A DNA stretch of 64,000 bases from Pseudomonadota bacterium (GTDB lineage Bacteria > Pseudomonadota > Gammaproteobacteria > Steroidobacterales > Steroidobacteraceae). Position numbers and translations under genes: made by a program. Shown here piece by piece: positions 1 through 8,636 of this stretch. Position 1 is the first letter of the stretch; every line of letters begins with the position of its first letter. The notes under the pieces are model-generated. The model was not told where the DNA came from, did no database searches, and saw nothing but the letters and a program-made list of their open reading frames with translations. The DNA is taken from positions 1 through 64,000 of the forward strand of contig JAJYFF010000006.1 in NCBI GenBank assembly GCA_021785405.1, given 5' to 3'.

Positions 1-1
1 G

Positions 2-658
2 CCGAAGCGCGTCCGGGGGGCCGGGCGTTCGGCGCCGGCCAAGACCGCGCCGTCGCCGACCGCCGACCCGCCGATCCTCCAGTCCCTCGCGAACGGCCGT
101 CAGGTCCTGCTCACCGCAAGCGCCGCGGGCATCGTCGAGGCGTTCGATCCCGACCGCGGGACGCTGCTGTGGCGCACGCCGGTGCTCGCCGTCGCGGGCG
201 GCGTCGAGTGGAGCCACGCCGCGGACCATCGCAAGGTGTACGTCTCGGCCACGAGCCGCGTTCCGCAGGCGGGTCGCGACAACGCGGTGATCGCCGCGAT
301 CGACATCGCGACCGGCGCGGTGCGCTGGCGCAAGGCCGAGCCGCAGCCACTGTGCGCGTCGGCGCGAGGCTGCGATCCGATCCGCGCGCACGCGATCACG
401 GTGATACCCGGGATCGTCTTCTGCGGTTCCCGCGACGGCCATCTACGGGCCTATTCGACGATCGACGGGATGGCGATCTGGGACTTCGACGCGGCGCGCG
501 AACTGCCGACGGTCAACGACGGCCCGGTCCGCGGGGGCGCCCTCGATCGCGACGGGCCGACGGTCGTGAACGGCATGGCGTTCGCGGACACGGTCGATCG
601 CGCGCGCGGCCAGCCGGCCGCCGGACTGGTGCTCGCGTTCTCGGTCGATGCGAAGTGA
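2..658 (+). CDS. PQQ-type beta-propeller protein, C-terminal part (5' end outside window)
   Basis: The reading frame is already open at base 2 and ends at TGA 656-658, so only the last 218 residues are visible. They contain propeller-blade motifs of quinoprotein dehydrogenases: GIVEAFDPDRGTLLWRTPV near residue 43, AIDIATGAVRWR and DGHLRAYSTIDGMAIWDF. These W-docking type repeats occur in PQQ-dependent alcohol and polyvinyl-alcohol dehydrogenases and in BamB-like propellers. No heme-binding CxxCH is seen in this part. The protein would act in the periplasm if the missing N-terminus carries a signal peptide. A quinoprotein oxidoreductase or a non-catalytic propeller cannot be told apart without the N-terminal half. 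Confidence 0.75.
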   Translation, partial: PKRVRGAGRSAPAKTAPSPTADPPILQSLANGRQVLLTASAAGIVEAFDPDRGTLLWRTPVLAVAGGVEWSHAADHRKVYVSATSRVPQAGRDNAVIAAIDIATGAVRWRKAEPQPLCASARGCDPIRAHAITVIPGIVFCGSRDGHLRAYSTIDGMAIWDFDAARELPTVNDGPVRGGALDRDGPTVVNGMAFADTVDRARGQPAAGLVLAFSVDAK

Positions 659-677
659 CTTCATCAGGGAGGTTTCG

Positions 678-2204
678 ATGAAGAGTCGCTGCAATGGATT
701 CGCGATCTTCGCGCTGCTGGTGCTCGCGGCGAGCCTGCGCGCCGCCGCCGCGGCCGCCCCGACCGACGTGTCGAACTCCGTCGTGAAGATCTTCGCGACG
801 ATGCGCTACCCGAACCCGTATCGGCCGTGGACCAAGCAGGGACCGGCCGAGATCAGCGCATCCGGGGTCGTGATCGGCGGCGACCGTATCCTCACGAACG
901 CGCACGTCGTGCTGTATGCGGCCCAGATCGAGGTTCAGGGACATCAATCCGGCGACAAGATCCCGGCCCACGTGGTCGCGGTCGCCCCGGGGATCGACCT
1001 GGCGGTGCTGCAGCTCGACGACCCCGCGTTCTTCCGCGCGCATCCGCCGCTGCCGCTCGCGGCCGGGTTGCCCCACGTGAAGGACACCGTGCTCACGTAC
1101 GGCTTCCCGACCGGCGGCTCGTCGCTGTCGATCACGCGGGGGATCGTCTCGCGGATCGAATTCGTCCCCTACAATTTCCCCGTCTCGGGTCTGCGGATCC
1201 AGATCGACGCGGCGATCAACCCCGGCAACAGCGGCGGACCGGCGGTCGTCGACGGACGCATGATCGGCCTCACGTTCAGCCGGCTCGGCAACGCCGAGAA
1301 CATCGGCTACATCATCCCGAACGAGGAGATCGACCTGTTCCTCTCGGAGATCCACGACGGCCACTACGCCGGCAAGCCGGGAATGTACGATGAGCTGCAG
1401 ACCCTGCAGAATCCGGCGCTGCGCGCGTACCTGAAAGTAGGCCCGTCGGTCCATGGCGTGGTCGTCTACCGGCCCTACGATTCCGATCCGGGCTATCCGT
1501 TGAAGCCCTGGGACGTGATCACGCGGATCGGCGACACGCCGATCGACGACGAAGGGATGGTGAAGATCCGCGGCGACCTGCGCGTCGACTTCCGCTACCT
1601 CGTGCAGAAGCTCGCGCATGACGGGCGGCTGCCGCTCGAGATCCTGCGCGGCGGCACGCTGCGGCACATCGAACTGCCGGTCGACGCCGGCCGGCGCACG
1701 CTCGTGCAGAACCTCGACGGACGGTACCCGTCGTACTTCATCTACGGCCCGCTCGTGTTCTCCAAGGTGTCCTGGCAGTTCCTGTCGTTCCTGCAGAACG
1801 CGACCCTCGCGCGCACGATCGGCTTGATCGACAGTCCGCTGCTGTCCGCGGCGCTCGACCGGCCGACGCCGCAGCGCCGGGAGCTCGTCGTCGTCTCCTC
1901 GCCGTTCTTTCCGAGCCAGCTCGCGATCGGCTACTCGAACCCGCTCGGCTGGGTCGTATCGGCGGTCGACGGCGTGCGGATCAGCAGCCTCGACCAGCTG
2001 GTCGCGGTGCTGCGCGACGCCCGCGGCGAGTTCGTGACCTTCGATTTCGACCAGAACACCGGCGAGACGCTGGTGTTCCCGCGGCGCGCGATGGTCGCCG
2101 CGACGGCGAAGATCCTCGGCGACAACGACGTGCGGGCCCAGGGTTCCGCGGACACGATGGCGGTGTGGCGGGCGTCGCGCTCGCGGCCGGCCGCCGGACC
2201 CTAG
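678..2204 (+). CDS. Secreted trypsin-like (HtrA/S1C) serine protease with PDZ-like domains
   Basis: A 508-residue protein. The ATG at 678 is preferred because AGGGAGG lies just upstream; an in-frame ATG at 648 overlaps the previous gene and lacks such a site. Residues 1-26 form a signal peptide ending in an alanine run. The catalytic triad is visible: His76 in TNAHVV, Asp107 in GIDLAVLQL and Ser185 in NPGNSGGPAV, as in DegP/HtrA proteases. The roughly 300 residues after the protease domain contain two PDZ-like segments (around 255-340 and 415-480), including PGYPLKPWDVITRIGD and NPLGWVVSAVDGVRI. It should be a periplasmic quality-control or processing protease; the substrate is unknown. Its stop codon overlaps the convergent gene by three bases. 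Confidence 0.85.
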   Translation: MKSRCNGFAIFALLVLAASLRAAAAAAPTDVSNSVVKIFATMRYPNPYRPWTKQGPAEISASGVVIGGDRILTNAHVVLYAAQIEVQGHQSGDKIPAHVVAVAPGIDLAVLQLDDPAFFRAHPPLPLAAGLPHVKDTVLTYGFPTGGSSLSITRGIVSRIEFVPYNFPVSGLRIQIDAAINPGNSGGPAVVDGRMIGLTFSRLGNAENIGYIIPNEEIDLFLSEIHDGHYAGKPGMYDELQTLQNPALRAYLKVGPSVHGVVVYRPYDSDPGYPLKPWDVITRIGDTPIDDEGMVKIRGDLRVDFRYLVQKLAHDGRLPLEILRGGTLRHIELPVDAGRRTLVQNLDGRYPSYFIYGPLVFSKVSWQFLSFLQNATLARTIGLIDSPLLSAALDRPTPQRRELVVVSSPFFPSQLAIGYSNPLGWVVSAVDGVRISSLDQLVAVLRDARGEFVTFDFDQNTGETLVFPRRAMVAATAKILGDNDVRAQGSADTMAVWRASRSRPAAGP

Positions 2205-2815
2205 ACCGGCGAGTCGATCAGCGCCGAGACCTCGCGAGCGTCGGCACGCTGCATCGGTCGGCCGTCGACGGGAGAACACGGCGCCTGGCGGATCCCGTCG
2301 ATCGGGAACACCGTCGCGTCGATCGTGCGTTCGCCGGCCTGGAAGCGCAGCGCCGGATAGCTCACGCTGCGATCCGCGTCCATTTTCACGCGGCGTTCGT
2401 GGAGCGAGTGCGGGATGCCGCTTTCCATCAAGTGGATCGCGACCGACTCGGAACGGTCCGCGAAGACGTGCAGTTCGATGTCGCTATGCGCGGTCGCCGT
2501 GCCGGAGAGCACGGGCCCGACCAGGCGCGGCTCGAACTCACCGAGCAAGCGCATCGCAGCGAGCGCCGCGCGGCGTTGCTCCTTGAGGCGCTCGCCGTGG
2601 GCCGTGCCGCCGAACAATCGCTGACGCTCGCGCAACGCCGCCTGGATCTCGACGTTGCGCGGCAGTACCGCGGCGTCCCGCATGCCGAGCCGCTCCGCGG
2701 CCTTGCGCTTCGCCTGGCCGTAATCCTCGATCCCGTGATCGCCGATCCAGCGCGCCGCCTCTTCGGCGAGCATGCGGCGCAGATCCTCGGCGCGCTGGGT
2801 CAATCGCTTCGCCAT
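2201..2815 (-). CDS. Nucleotidyltransferase-like conserved protein
   Basis: A 204-residue protein starting MAKRLTQRAEDLRRM, 17 nt after the mrcA stop. An upstream in-frame start would read through the mrcA tail, so the ATG at 2815 is chosen. The N-terminal half is helical and charged. The central segment LSGTATAHSDIELHVFAD resembles the GS-x-DxD-like active-site turn of the polymerase-beta nucleotidyltransferase fold, followed by SPVDGRPMQRA near the C-terminus. Homologues in beta- and gammaproteobacteria are, as I recall, usually labelled nucleotidyltransferase or hypothetical. The substrate is unknown. It is probably co-transcribed with mrcA. It ends tail-to-tail with the protease gene, with a three-base overlap. 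Confidence 0.7.
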   Translation of the reverse strand: MAKRLTQRAEDLRRMLAEEAARWIGDHGIEDYGQAKRKAAERLGMRDAAVLPRNVEIQAALRERQRLFGGTAHGERLKEQRRAALAAMRLLGEFEPRLVGPVLSGTATAHSDIELHVFADRSESVAIHLMESGIPHSLHERRVKMDADRSVSYPALRFQAGERTIDATVFPIDGIRQAPCSPVDGRPMQRADAREVSALIDSPV

Positions 2816-2831
2816 CGTGGCGTCGAACTCG

Positions 2832-5375
2832 CTAAAAGATGGATTTCTCGGATTCGGCGGGCTTCGCACCGCCCTTGCCCTCCGGATTCTCCGGCTTCGG
2901 CAAGTTGCCCTCGATGAACTTCTCCATGATCGCGTTCGGGTCGTCCGCGCTCGCGAGCAGGCCGGTCTCGGGGTTGATGCGCGCGGTCACGATGCCGTTC
3001 GGCATCGGCACGCGGCTCAAGGGCACGCCGTCGAGCGCCTGATGCATGAAATAGGTCCAGATCGGCACGGCGGTGCGGCCGCCTTCCTCGCCCGGACCGA
3101 GCGGTTGATCCTGGTCGAAACCGACCCAGACGGTCGCGACCAGATCGCCGTTGAAGCCCGAGAACCACGCGTCGCGGTGATCGTTGGTCGTGCCCGTCTT
3201 GCCGGCGACGTCATCGCGGTGCAAGGCGCGCGCGCGGATGCCCGTCCCGTGGCGAATCACGTCCGCCATCATGTCGGCGAGCAGGTAGGCGATCTGCGGG
3301 CGGATGACCTGCGGCGCGAGATATTGGCCCGGGATCAGGAACTTGCCGTCGGGCTGGCCGGTATCGAGATGGGACGACGGCGTCGTACCCACGGCGGCGG
3401 CGAGCGGCGTCCCCGGGGTGAGCGACGTGGCCGGCGTGGCCGGCGAGAGCGGCGCGGTCTCGGCGCCGCTGGTGCCGAGCGAGCCGAGCGCCTGCGCCGG
3501 CGGCAAGGCCTGCTCGCCACAGGCGAAGCAGGCGATCGGCGGATCGGCCTGGAACACCGTGTTGCCGTTCGCGTCGACGATGTGATCGATGAAGTAGGGG
3601 CTGACGCGGAAGCCGCCGTTCGCGAACGGCGCGTAGGCCTCGGCGAGTTGCAGCGGCGTCACGTCCGCGGTGCCGAGCGCGAGCGTCAGGTTGTCCGGCA
3701 GCTGTGCCTTGCTGAAGCCGAACCGGGTCACGTAGTCGCGCGCGTACTCGCCGCCGATGTCGCGCATCAGCCGCACCGTGACGAGGTTGCGCGACCGCAC
3801 CAGCGCGACGCGCAAGCGCGTCGGCCCGTAGAACTTGTTCGCGTCGTTCTTCGGTCGCCACGCCTTTGTATCGGTCGCACCGCCGAGCACGATCGGCGCG
3901 TCGAGGATCACGCTCGCCGGCGTGTAGCCCTTGTCGAACGCGGCCGCGTAGATGAACGGCTTGAACGCCGAGCCCGGCTGGCGCTCGGCCTGGGTCGCGC
4001 GATTGAAGTTGCTCTGGTAGTAATCGAATCCGCCATCGAGCGCGGCGATCGCCCCGTCGTGAGGGTCGATCGCGACCAGCGCCGCCTGCGCTTGCGGTAC
4101 CTGCACGAACTGCAGGTTCTGTGCCGTCGTGCCGACCGTGTAGATCACGTCGCCGCGGCGGAACACGTCCGCCGCGGTGCGCGGCGCCTGGCCGACGTTG
4201 CCGCCCGCGAGCGCTCGTCGCGCCCAATCGATCTTGTCCCAGGTCAGCGTGACGGGGCCCAGGTTCTCGACGAAGATCCGGGCGCTCTTCGGCGCGACGC
4301 TCTCGACCACGGCCGGCCGCAGCCCGCCGACGTCCGGGAAGCGCCCGAGCGCGGTGTTCAATGCGCGCGCGTCCGGCGCGCGGCGCAGGCGCAAGTGGGC
4401 GATCGGCCCCCGATAGCCGTGGCGGCGATCGTATTCCAGCAAGCCGGTACGCAAGGCGACGTTGGCGGCGAGCTGCAGCCGCGAGTCGATCGTCGTGACG
4501 ACCTTGTAGCCGCTGGTGTAGATCGAGTTGCCGTATTTCGCGAGCATGGCCGCGCGCACCATCTCCGCGACGTAGGGCGCCTGCACCTCGCGCGTCGGAC
4601 CGTGGACGTAGGTCGCCACCGGGCTCGCGTTCGCCGCGGCGTACTGGGCCTGCGTGATGTAGCCGAGATCGCGCATCCGGCCGAGCACGTACGCGCGCCG
4701 AATCCGCGCCGCCGCCGGATTCACCACGGGATTGATGTCCGAGGGCGCCTTCGGCAGCCCGGCGATCATCGCCATCTCGGGCAGGCTGAGCTGGTCGAGC
4801 GTCTTGCCGTAGTACACCTCGGCCGCGGCGCCGATCCCGTAGGCGCGCTCGCCGAGGAAGGTGCGGTTGGCGTAGATCGAGAAGATGTCCTGCTTCGAGT
4901 ACTGCGCGTCCATCAGCAGCGACAGGTAGATCTCGCTCAGCTTGCGCTTCATGTCGCGACGCGGCGAAAGGTAGACGTCACGCGCGACCTGCATCGTGAT
5001 CGTGCTCCCGCCCTCGCGCACGCCCCCGGCGCGCAGGTCCGCGAGCGCCGCGCGCACGATGCCTTCCCAGTCGACGCCGGGATGTTCGAAGAAACGATCG
5101 TCCTCGGCGGCGAGGAACGCGTCGATCTGCAGCTTCGGGATCTCGTCGTAACGCACCGGAATGCGTCGTTGCTCGCCGATCGAGGCGATCAGCCGCCCAT
5201 CGCGCGTGTACACGCGCAGCGGCACCTGCAGCTGCACGTCGCGCAGGGTGTCGACATTCGGCAGGTTCGGTTTCAGGTAGACGTACGCACAGACATTCGC
5301 GAACACGAACAGTGCTGCGGCGCCAACACCGAGGATGCAAATGCGAGATATGAGAACCAGGTATCGTTTGAGCAC
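2832..5375 (-). CDS. mrcA: Penicillin-binding protein 1A (bifunctional peptidoglycan synthase)
   Basis: An 847-residue class A penicillin-binding protein starting at GTG 5375. It has an N-terminal membrane anchor (residues 9-30). A glycosyltransferase-51 domain follows at about 50-225, with AAEDDRFFEHPGVDW (catalytic Glu), GGSTITMQVARD and AGLPKAPSDINP. The transpeptidase domain has the SxxK serine in GSAFKPFIYAAAF, SRN as the SxN motif and KTGTTND. An OB-like insert lies between the two. It polymerises glycan strands and cross-links peptides on the outer face of the inner membrane. It is divergent from pilM, the conserved mrcA/pilMNOPQ arrangement of gamma- and betaproteobacteria. The C-terminal stretch around residue 650 is rich in Ala, Thr and Pro. 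Confidence 0.95.
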   Translation of the reverse strand: MLKRYLVLISRICILGVGAAALFVFANVCAYVYLKPNLPNVDTLRDVQLQVPLRVYTRDGRLIASIGEQRRIPVRYDEIPKLQIDAFLAAEDDRFFEHPGVDWEGIVRAALADLRAGGVREGGSTITMQVARDVYLSPRRDMKRKLSEIYLSLLMDAQYSKQDIFSIYANRTFLGERAYGIGAAAEVYYGKTLDQLSLPEMAMIAGLPKAPSDINPVVNPAAARIRRAYVLGRMRDLGYITQAQYAAANASPVATYVHGPTREVQAPYVAEMVRAAMLAKYGNSIYTSGYKVVTTIDSRLQLAANVALRTGLLEYDRRHGYRGPIAHLRLRRAPDARALNTALGRFPDVGGLRPAVVESVAPKSARIFVENLGPVTLTWDKIDWARRALAGGNVGQAPRTAADVFRRGDVIYTVGTTAQNLQFVQVPQAQAALVAIDPHDGAIAALDGGFDYYQSNFNRATQAERQPGSAFKPFIYAAAFDKGYTPASVILDAPIVLGGATDTKAWRPKNDANKFYGPTRLRVALVRSRNLVTVRLMRDIGGEYARDYVTRFGFSKAQLPDNLTLALGTADVTPLQLAEAYAPFANGGFRVSPYFIDHIVDANGNTVFQADPPIACFACGEQALPPAQALGSLGTSGAETAPLSPATPATSLTPGTPLAAAVGTTPSSHLDTGQPDGKFLIPGQYLAPQVIRPQIAYLLADMMADVIRHGTGIRARALHRDDVAGKTGTTNDHRDAWFSGFNGDLVATVWVGFDQDQPLGPGEEGGRTAVPIWTYFMHQALDGVPLSRVPMPNGIVTARINPETGLLASADDPNAIMEKFIEGNLPKPENPEGKGGAKPAESEKSIF

Positions 5376-5398
5376 GTAAAACCGTTCTAACTTACTGA

Positions 5399-5430
5399 CC
5401 GGCGGGATTGCGAAAGCATCTTACCGCCGG
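5399..5430. repeat. Inverted repeat CCGGCGG/CCGCCGG at the 5' edge of the riboswitch
   Basis: A perfect 7-base inverted repeat (5399-5405 and 5424-5430) encloses a small TGC-GAAA-GCA hairpin. It sits between the mrcA start and the aptamer. It could be a hairpin of the 5' leader, an operator, or part of the outer riboswitch stem; nothing decides between these. Confidence 0.45.
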
Positions 5431-5516
5431 ATCAAGGGGCATACTCATCGAAAGGTGGGGACGCAAAGCTTCCGGTCTAAGGGCCGAACGTGCCTAGGAT
5501 AGCGGGGTTGCCGGGT
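5431..5516 (+). promoter_or_regulatory. Cyclic di-GMP-I (GEMM) riboswitch aptamer
   Basis: The conserved blocks of the GEMM-I aptamer occur in order. A hairpin CTCATC-GAAA-GGTGGG (5444-5459) carries the GNRA tetraloop at 5450-5453. Next come the junction GGACGCAAAGC (5459-5469), then CCGGTCTAA (5472-5480, tetraloop-receptor side) and TAGGATAGCGGGGTTGCCGG (5495-5514). Compared with the Vibrio cholerae Vc2 aptamer, as I recall it, the core differs at few positions. It lies on the plus strand about 285 nt before pilM, so it should sense c-di-GMP in the leader of the type IV pilus operon. The outer P1 boundaries are approximate. Whether ligand turns expression on or off cannot be read from the sequence. 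Confidence 0.88.
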
Positions 5517-5529
5517 TTCGAGGGACCGA

Positions 5530-5707
5530 GTTCGCGCGAGCGCGAACCCGCGACCGACGCGATCTGTATCGACCGGCAGCCATACCGTCCTGACGCGGTC
5601 ATCGCCACCCTCCGACCGCCTGCGCACACCCCTTTGAGACAGCGCCTCCGGGCAGAAGTGCCGCCCGCGCGCGGGTCGACAGTGATTAACGTGAGTGCGG
5701 TCACGTT
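5530..5707 (+). other. Long leader between riboswitch and pilM: candidate expression platform
   Basis: After the aptamer there is no convincing gene for almost 290 nt. Two perfect hairpins stand out: GTTCGCG-CGAG-CGCGAAC at 5530-5547 and AACGTGA-GTGCGG-TCACGTT at 5688-5707. A CCCGCGCGCGGG palindrome lies at 5664-5675. The second hairpin is followed by moderately T-rich sequence (CGATTTAACAGTTTCTTGC), not a clean U-tract, so termination is possible but unproven. A 79-codon open frame at 5490-5729 shows no ribosome binding site or family resemblance. Confidence 0.4.
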
Positions 5708-5722
5708 CGATTTAACAGTTTC

Positions 5723-5751
5723 TTGCTAAGTTTTTATTCCATAGCTAATCT
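5723..5751 (+). promoter_or_regulatory. Weak candidate promoter just before pilM
   Basis: In an unusually AT-rich patch, TTGCTA (5723-5728) and TAATCT (5746-5751) are 17 nt apart, about 50 nt before the pilM start. The match is poor (4/6 and 3/6). If real, it would bypass the riboswitch. Confidence 0.2.
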
Positions 5752-5799
5752 GATGCACAAGTTTCGACCTACAAGATACTGACGAAAAAAGGAAAAATC

Positions 5800-6864
5800 G
5801 TGTGGTCGTTCGTTAAACGGTATCGCCCCCTGCTCGGGCTCGACATCACCACGTCGTCGGTGAAGTTGATCGAGTTGACGATGGCCGGCGATCAGTATCG
5901 GGTCGAGTCCTACGCGGCGGAGGCGACGCCCCACAACGCGATCAACGAAAAAGCGATCGTCGATGCGGAGGCGGTCGGCGAGGCGATTCGACGTGCGGTC
6001 AAGCGATCCGGCGCGAAGAGCCGCCTCGCGGCCGTCGCGATCAGCGGCGACGCGGCGATCACCAAACTGATCCAGATGCCGAAGAACCTCGGCGAGAGCG
6101 ACCTCGAAGCCCAGGTCGAGATGCAGGCCGACCAGTACATCCCCTTCCCGATGGAGGAGGTGAGCTACGACTTCCAGGTCGTCGGGCCCTCCGAGAAGGA
6201 CCCGGAGATGGTCGACGTGCTGCTGGTCGCGACGCGGACCGAGAACGTCGAGCAGCGGCGCGCCGCGGTGCAGGCCGCGGGTCTGACCGCGCAGCTCGTC
6301 GACGTCGAGGCGTTCGCGCTGGAAAACGCGTGCGCGCTGATGCGCCACCAGATGCCGGACGGCGGCATGGACCGCACGATCGCGGTCGTCGATTTCGGCG
6401 CGAGCAGCACCACGTTCAGCGTGCTGCGCGACCTGAAGGTCATCTATACCCGCGATTTCGCGTTCGGCGGGCAACTGCTCACCGAGGAGATCATGCGCAC
6501 CTACGGCCTCAGCATGGAAGAGGCGGGGCGGGCGAAGAAGGAGGGCGGCTTGCCGAGCAACTATCAGCCCGAGGTGCTCGATCCTTTCATCGACGACATG
6601 ACGCAGCAGGTCAGCCGTTCGCTGCAGTTCTACCTCGCTTCCGGGAGCGGCCGCGCGCAGCCCAACCAGATCCTGATCTGCGGTGGTTGCGCGAACATTC
6701 CCGGCGTCGCCGACGTGGTCTCCAGCCGCGTCGGGGTGCCGGCCGAGAAGGGCGATCCGCTCGGCGCGATGAAGGTGTCTTCGAAGGCCCGGGCGCAGGG
6801 CGTGGAGCGTGACGCGACGGCGCTGTTGACCGCGTGCGGACTCGCGTTGCGCAGCTTCGACTGA
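5800..6864 (+). CDS. pilM: Type IV pilus assembly ATPase-like protein PilM
   Basis: A 354-residue protein starting at GTG 5800, preceded by AAAAAAGGA. It is an actin/FtsA-fold protein: LLGLDITTSSVKLIEL at the N-terminus is phosphate-binding loop 1, AVVDFGASSTTFSVL near residue 190 is loop 2, and ILICGGCANIPGV near 290 is the adenosine loop. In Pseudomonas and Thermus PilM is a cytoplasmic ring that binds the N-terminal peptide of PilN and couples the inner-membrane platform to the motors. It is the first gene of pilMNOPQ and lies downstream of the c-di-GMP riboswitch. Normal length for the family. Confidence 0.95.
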   Translation: MWSFVKRYRPLLGLDITTSSVKLIELTMAGDQYRVESYAAEATPHNAINEKAIVDAEAVGEAIRRAVKRSGAKSRLAAVAISGDAAITKLIQMPKNLGESDLEAQVEMQADQYIPFPMEEVSYDFQVVGPSEKDPEMVDVLLVATRTENVEQRRAAVQAAGLTAQLVDVEAFALENACALMRHQMPDGGMDRTIAVVDFGASSTTFSVLRDLKVIYTRDFAFGGQLLTEEIMRTYGLSMEEAGRAKKEGGLPSNYQPEVLDPFIDDMTQQVSRSLQFYLASGSGRAQPNQILICGGCANIPGVADVVSSRVGVPAEKGDPLGAMKVSSKARAQGVERDATALLTACGLALRSFD

Positions 6865-6872
6865 GGGCCACC

Positions 6873-7460
6873 ATGCCGCGTATCAACCTACTGCCCTGGC
6901 GCGAACAGCAACGAACGCTTCGTCGCAAGGAATTCCTGCTTGCCGCCGGCGCCGCGGTCCTCGGTGCGATCATGCTCGCGCTCCTCGGAAAGCTGATCTA
7001 CGCCGGCCGGATCGACGCGCAGCTCGCGCGCAACGAGCTGCTGCAGACCGAGATCAACAAGCTCGACGCGAAGATCGCCGACATCCTGAACCTCGAGGAC
7101 CGCAAGCAGCGCCTGGTCGCCCGCATGGAGATCATCGAGAAGCTGCAGCGCAGCCGTCCCGAGATCGTGCACCTGTTCGACGCGATCGCCCGCGCGGTGC
7201 CCGACGGCGTGTACCTGACCGCGTTGAAGCAGAACGGTGCGAAGCTCGAGATCGACGGCATCGCGCAATCCAGCACCCGGGTCTCGACGCTGATGCGCAA
7301 CATCGACGCGTCGGTGTGGATGGACAATCCGGTGCTGCAGGTCGTCGAGGCGGCGAAGAGCACCCCGGCCGGGGGGTCGAAGTTCGTGCTGTTCGTGAAC
7401 ACGGTCGGGACCGGCTCCGGCGGCGACAAGAACCAGCGCCATGAGGTCGCGGCGAAATGA
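6873..7460 (+). CDS. pilN: Type IV pilus inner-membrane alignment protein PilN
   Basis: A 195-residue bitopic membrane protein. The ATG at 6873, after GAGGGCC and 8 nt from the pilM stop, gives the diagnostic start MPRINLLPWRE; INLLPWR is the conserved peptide that binds PilM. One membrane segment spans about residues 23-43. A periplasmic coiled-coil region and a ferredoxin-like fold domain follow. It forms a heterodimer with PilO. It overlaps pilO by four bases, implying translational coupling. Confidence 0.95.
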   Translation: MPRINLLPWREQQRTLRRKEFLLAAGAAVLGAIMLALLGKLIYAGRIDAQLARNELLQTEINKLDAKIADILNLEDRKQRLVARMEIIEKLQRSRPEIVHLFDAIARAVPDGVYLTALKQNGAKLEIDGIAQSSTRVSTLMRNIDASVWMDNPVLQVVEAAKSTPAGGSKFVLFVNTVGTGSGGDKNQRHEVAAK

Positions 7461-8104
7461 ACTTCATCGAACAACTGCGGACGGTCGATCCGCGTGATCC
7501 GGGCCGCTGGCCGGCCACGGTACGGGGGTTCTTCGTTGCGCTGATCTTCGTCGCGAGCGCGGTGATCTGCTGGTATCTGCTCGTGTGGACCCAGGACCGG
7601 CCACGGCTGCTGCAGGCCGAGGCTCGGGAACAGACGCTGCGCCAGGAGTTCATGACCAAGCAGCAGCGTGCCGCGAATCTCGACGCGTACAAGGCGCAAC
7701 TCGCGGAGATGCGCCGCAGCTTCGGGGCGATGCTGCGCCAGCTCCCCGGACGGACCGAGGTGCCGAACTTGCTGGTCGACATCTCGCAGACCGGGCTGGC
7801 CGCAGGCCTGCAAGAGAAGCTCTTCCAGCCGGGCCCCGAGGTCGACAAGGGGTTCTACGCCGAGCTGCCGATCCGGATCCGGCTCGTCGGCAGCTATCAC
7901 GAGTTCGGCAAGTTCGTCAGCGGGATCGCCGCGTTGCCGCGCATCGTGACCTTGCAGGACATTCAAATCACGCCGGTCGCGAACCATGGTAGTGGCTTCG
8001 ACGACTTGACGATGGACGTCACCGCGAAGACCTACCGCTACATCCAAGACGAGAAGTCGGGCGGCAAGGGGCCGGTGAAGAAGAAACTGGGAGGCGCAAA
8101 GTGA
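7457..8104 (+). CDS. pilO: Type IV pilus inner-membrane alignment protein PilO
   Basis: A 215-residue protein with a short cytoplasmic tail, one membrane segment (about 26-48), a coiled-coil stretch rich in Glu/Gln/Arg (55-95) and a periplasmic domain with GRTEVPNLLVDISQTGLAAG, as in the PilO family. It partners PilN and PilP in linking the cytoplasmic platform to the secretin. ATGA overlaps exist on both sides (pilN and pilP). Confidence 0.95.
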   Translation: MNFIEQLRTVDPRDPGRWPATVRGFFVALIFVASAVICWYLLVWTQDRPRLLQAEAREQTLRQEFMTKQQRAANLDAYKAQLAEMRRSFGAMLRQLPGRTEVPNLLVDISQTGLAAGLQEKLFQPGPEVDKGFYAELPIRIRLVGSYHEFGKFVSGIAALPRIVTLQDIQITPVANHGSGFDDLTMDVTAKTYRYIQDEKSGGKGPVKKKLGGAK

Positions 8105-8616
8105 GGCGATCGACCCGCACCGCGGCGCTGGTCGCCGCAATGCTCGCGAGCGGCGTGATCGCGGGCTGCTCGAGCGGCCATGCGAACCTGAAGGCGTGGA
8201 TCGCGCAGGTGGAGCAGCGGCCCGGCGGCCGCATCGAGCCGCTCCCCGAGGTCAAGCCCTACGAGTCGTTCACCTACAGCGCCGCGAATCTGCGGTCGCC
8301 GTTCCAGCCTCAGGGGCCCTCGGACACCGGACCTTCCGCGGTGCATCCGAACCTGCATCGGCCCCGCGAGTTCCTCGAGCGCTTCTCGCTGGACACGCTG
8401 ACGATGGTCGGCACGATCCAGATCGGCGACCAGTTCTACGGGCTGGTCCAGACGAAGGACGGTCTGGTGCACAAGGTGCAGATCGGTAATTACATCGGGC
8501 AGAGCGACGGCAGGATCGTGGCGATCACGCCGAGCAAGATCAGCATCGTCGAAATCGTCCCCGACGGCCTCGGCGGCTACATCAAGCGACCGGCTTCGCT
8601 GGCGCTGGCCAACTGA
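8101..8616 (+). CDS. pilP: Type IV pilus lipoprotein PilP
   Basis: A 171-residue lipoprotein with a GTG start overlapping the pilO stop. The N-terminus ends in a lipobox, VIAGC, with the acylated Cys near residue 23. A disordered linker follows, then the beta-sandwich domain (TLTMVGTIQIGDQFYGLVQ, VHKVQIGNYIGQSDGRI) that docks on the PilQ N0 domain in related systems. It connects PilNO to the outer-membrane secretin. Confidence 0.95.
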   Translation: MRRSTRTAALVAAMLASGVIAGCSSGHANLKAWIAQVEQRPGGRIEPLPEVKPYESFTYSAANLRSPFQPQGPSDTGPSAVHPNLHRPREFLERFSLDTLTMVGTIQIGDQFYGLVQTKDGLVHKVQIGNYIGQSDGRIVAITPSKISIVEIVPDGLGGYIKRPASLALAN

Positions 8617-8636
8617 AGTCTCACGGAGAGCAACGC

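Noticed and set aside
2772-5390. Open frame of 872 codons on the plus strand opposite mrcA
   Set aside because: Arg/Asp/Val-rich composition typical of antisense reading in GC-rich DNA; the minus strand carries an unmistakable PBP1A with all motifs.
5490-5729. 79-codon frame in the pilM leader
   Set aside because: Overlaps the riboswitch 3' side, no ribosome binding site, proline/arginine composition of a random frame.
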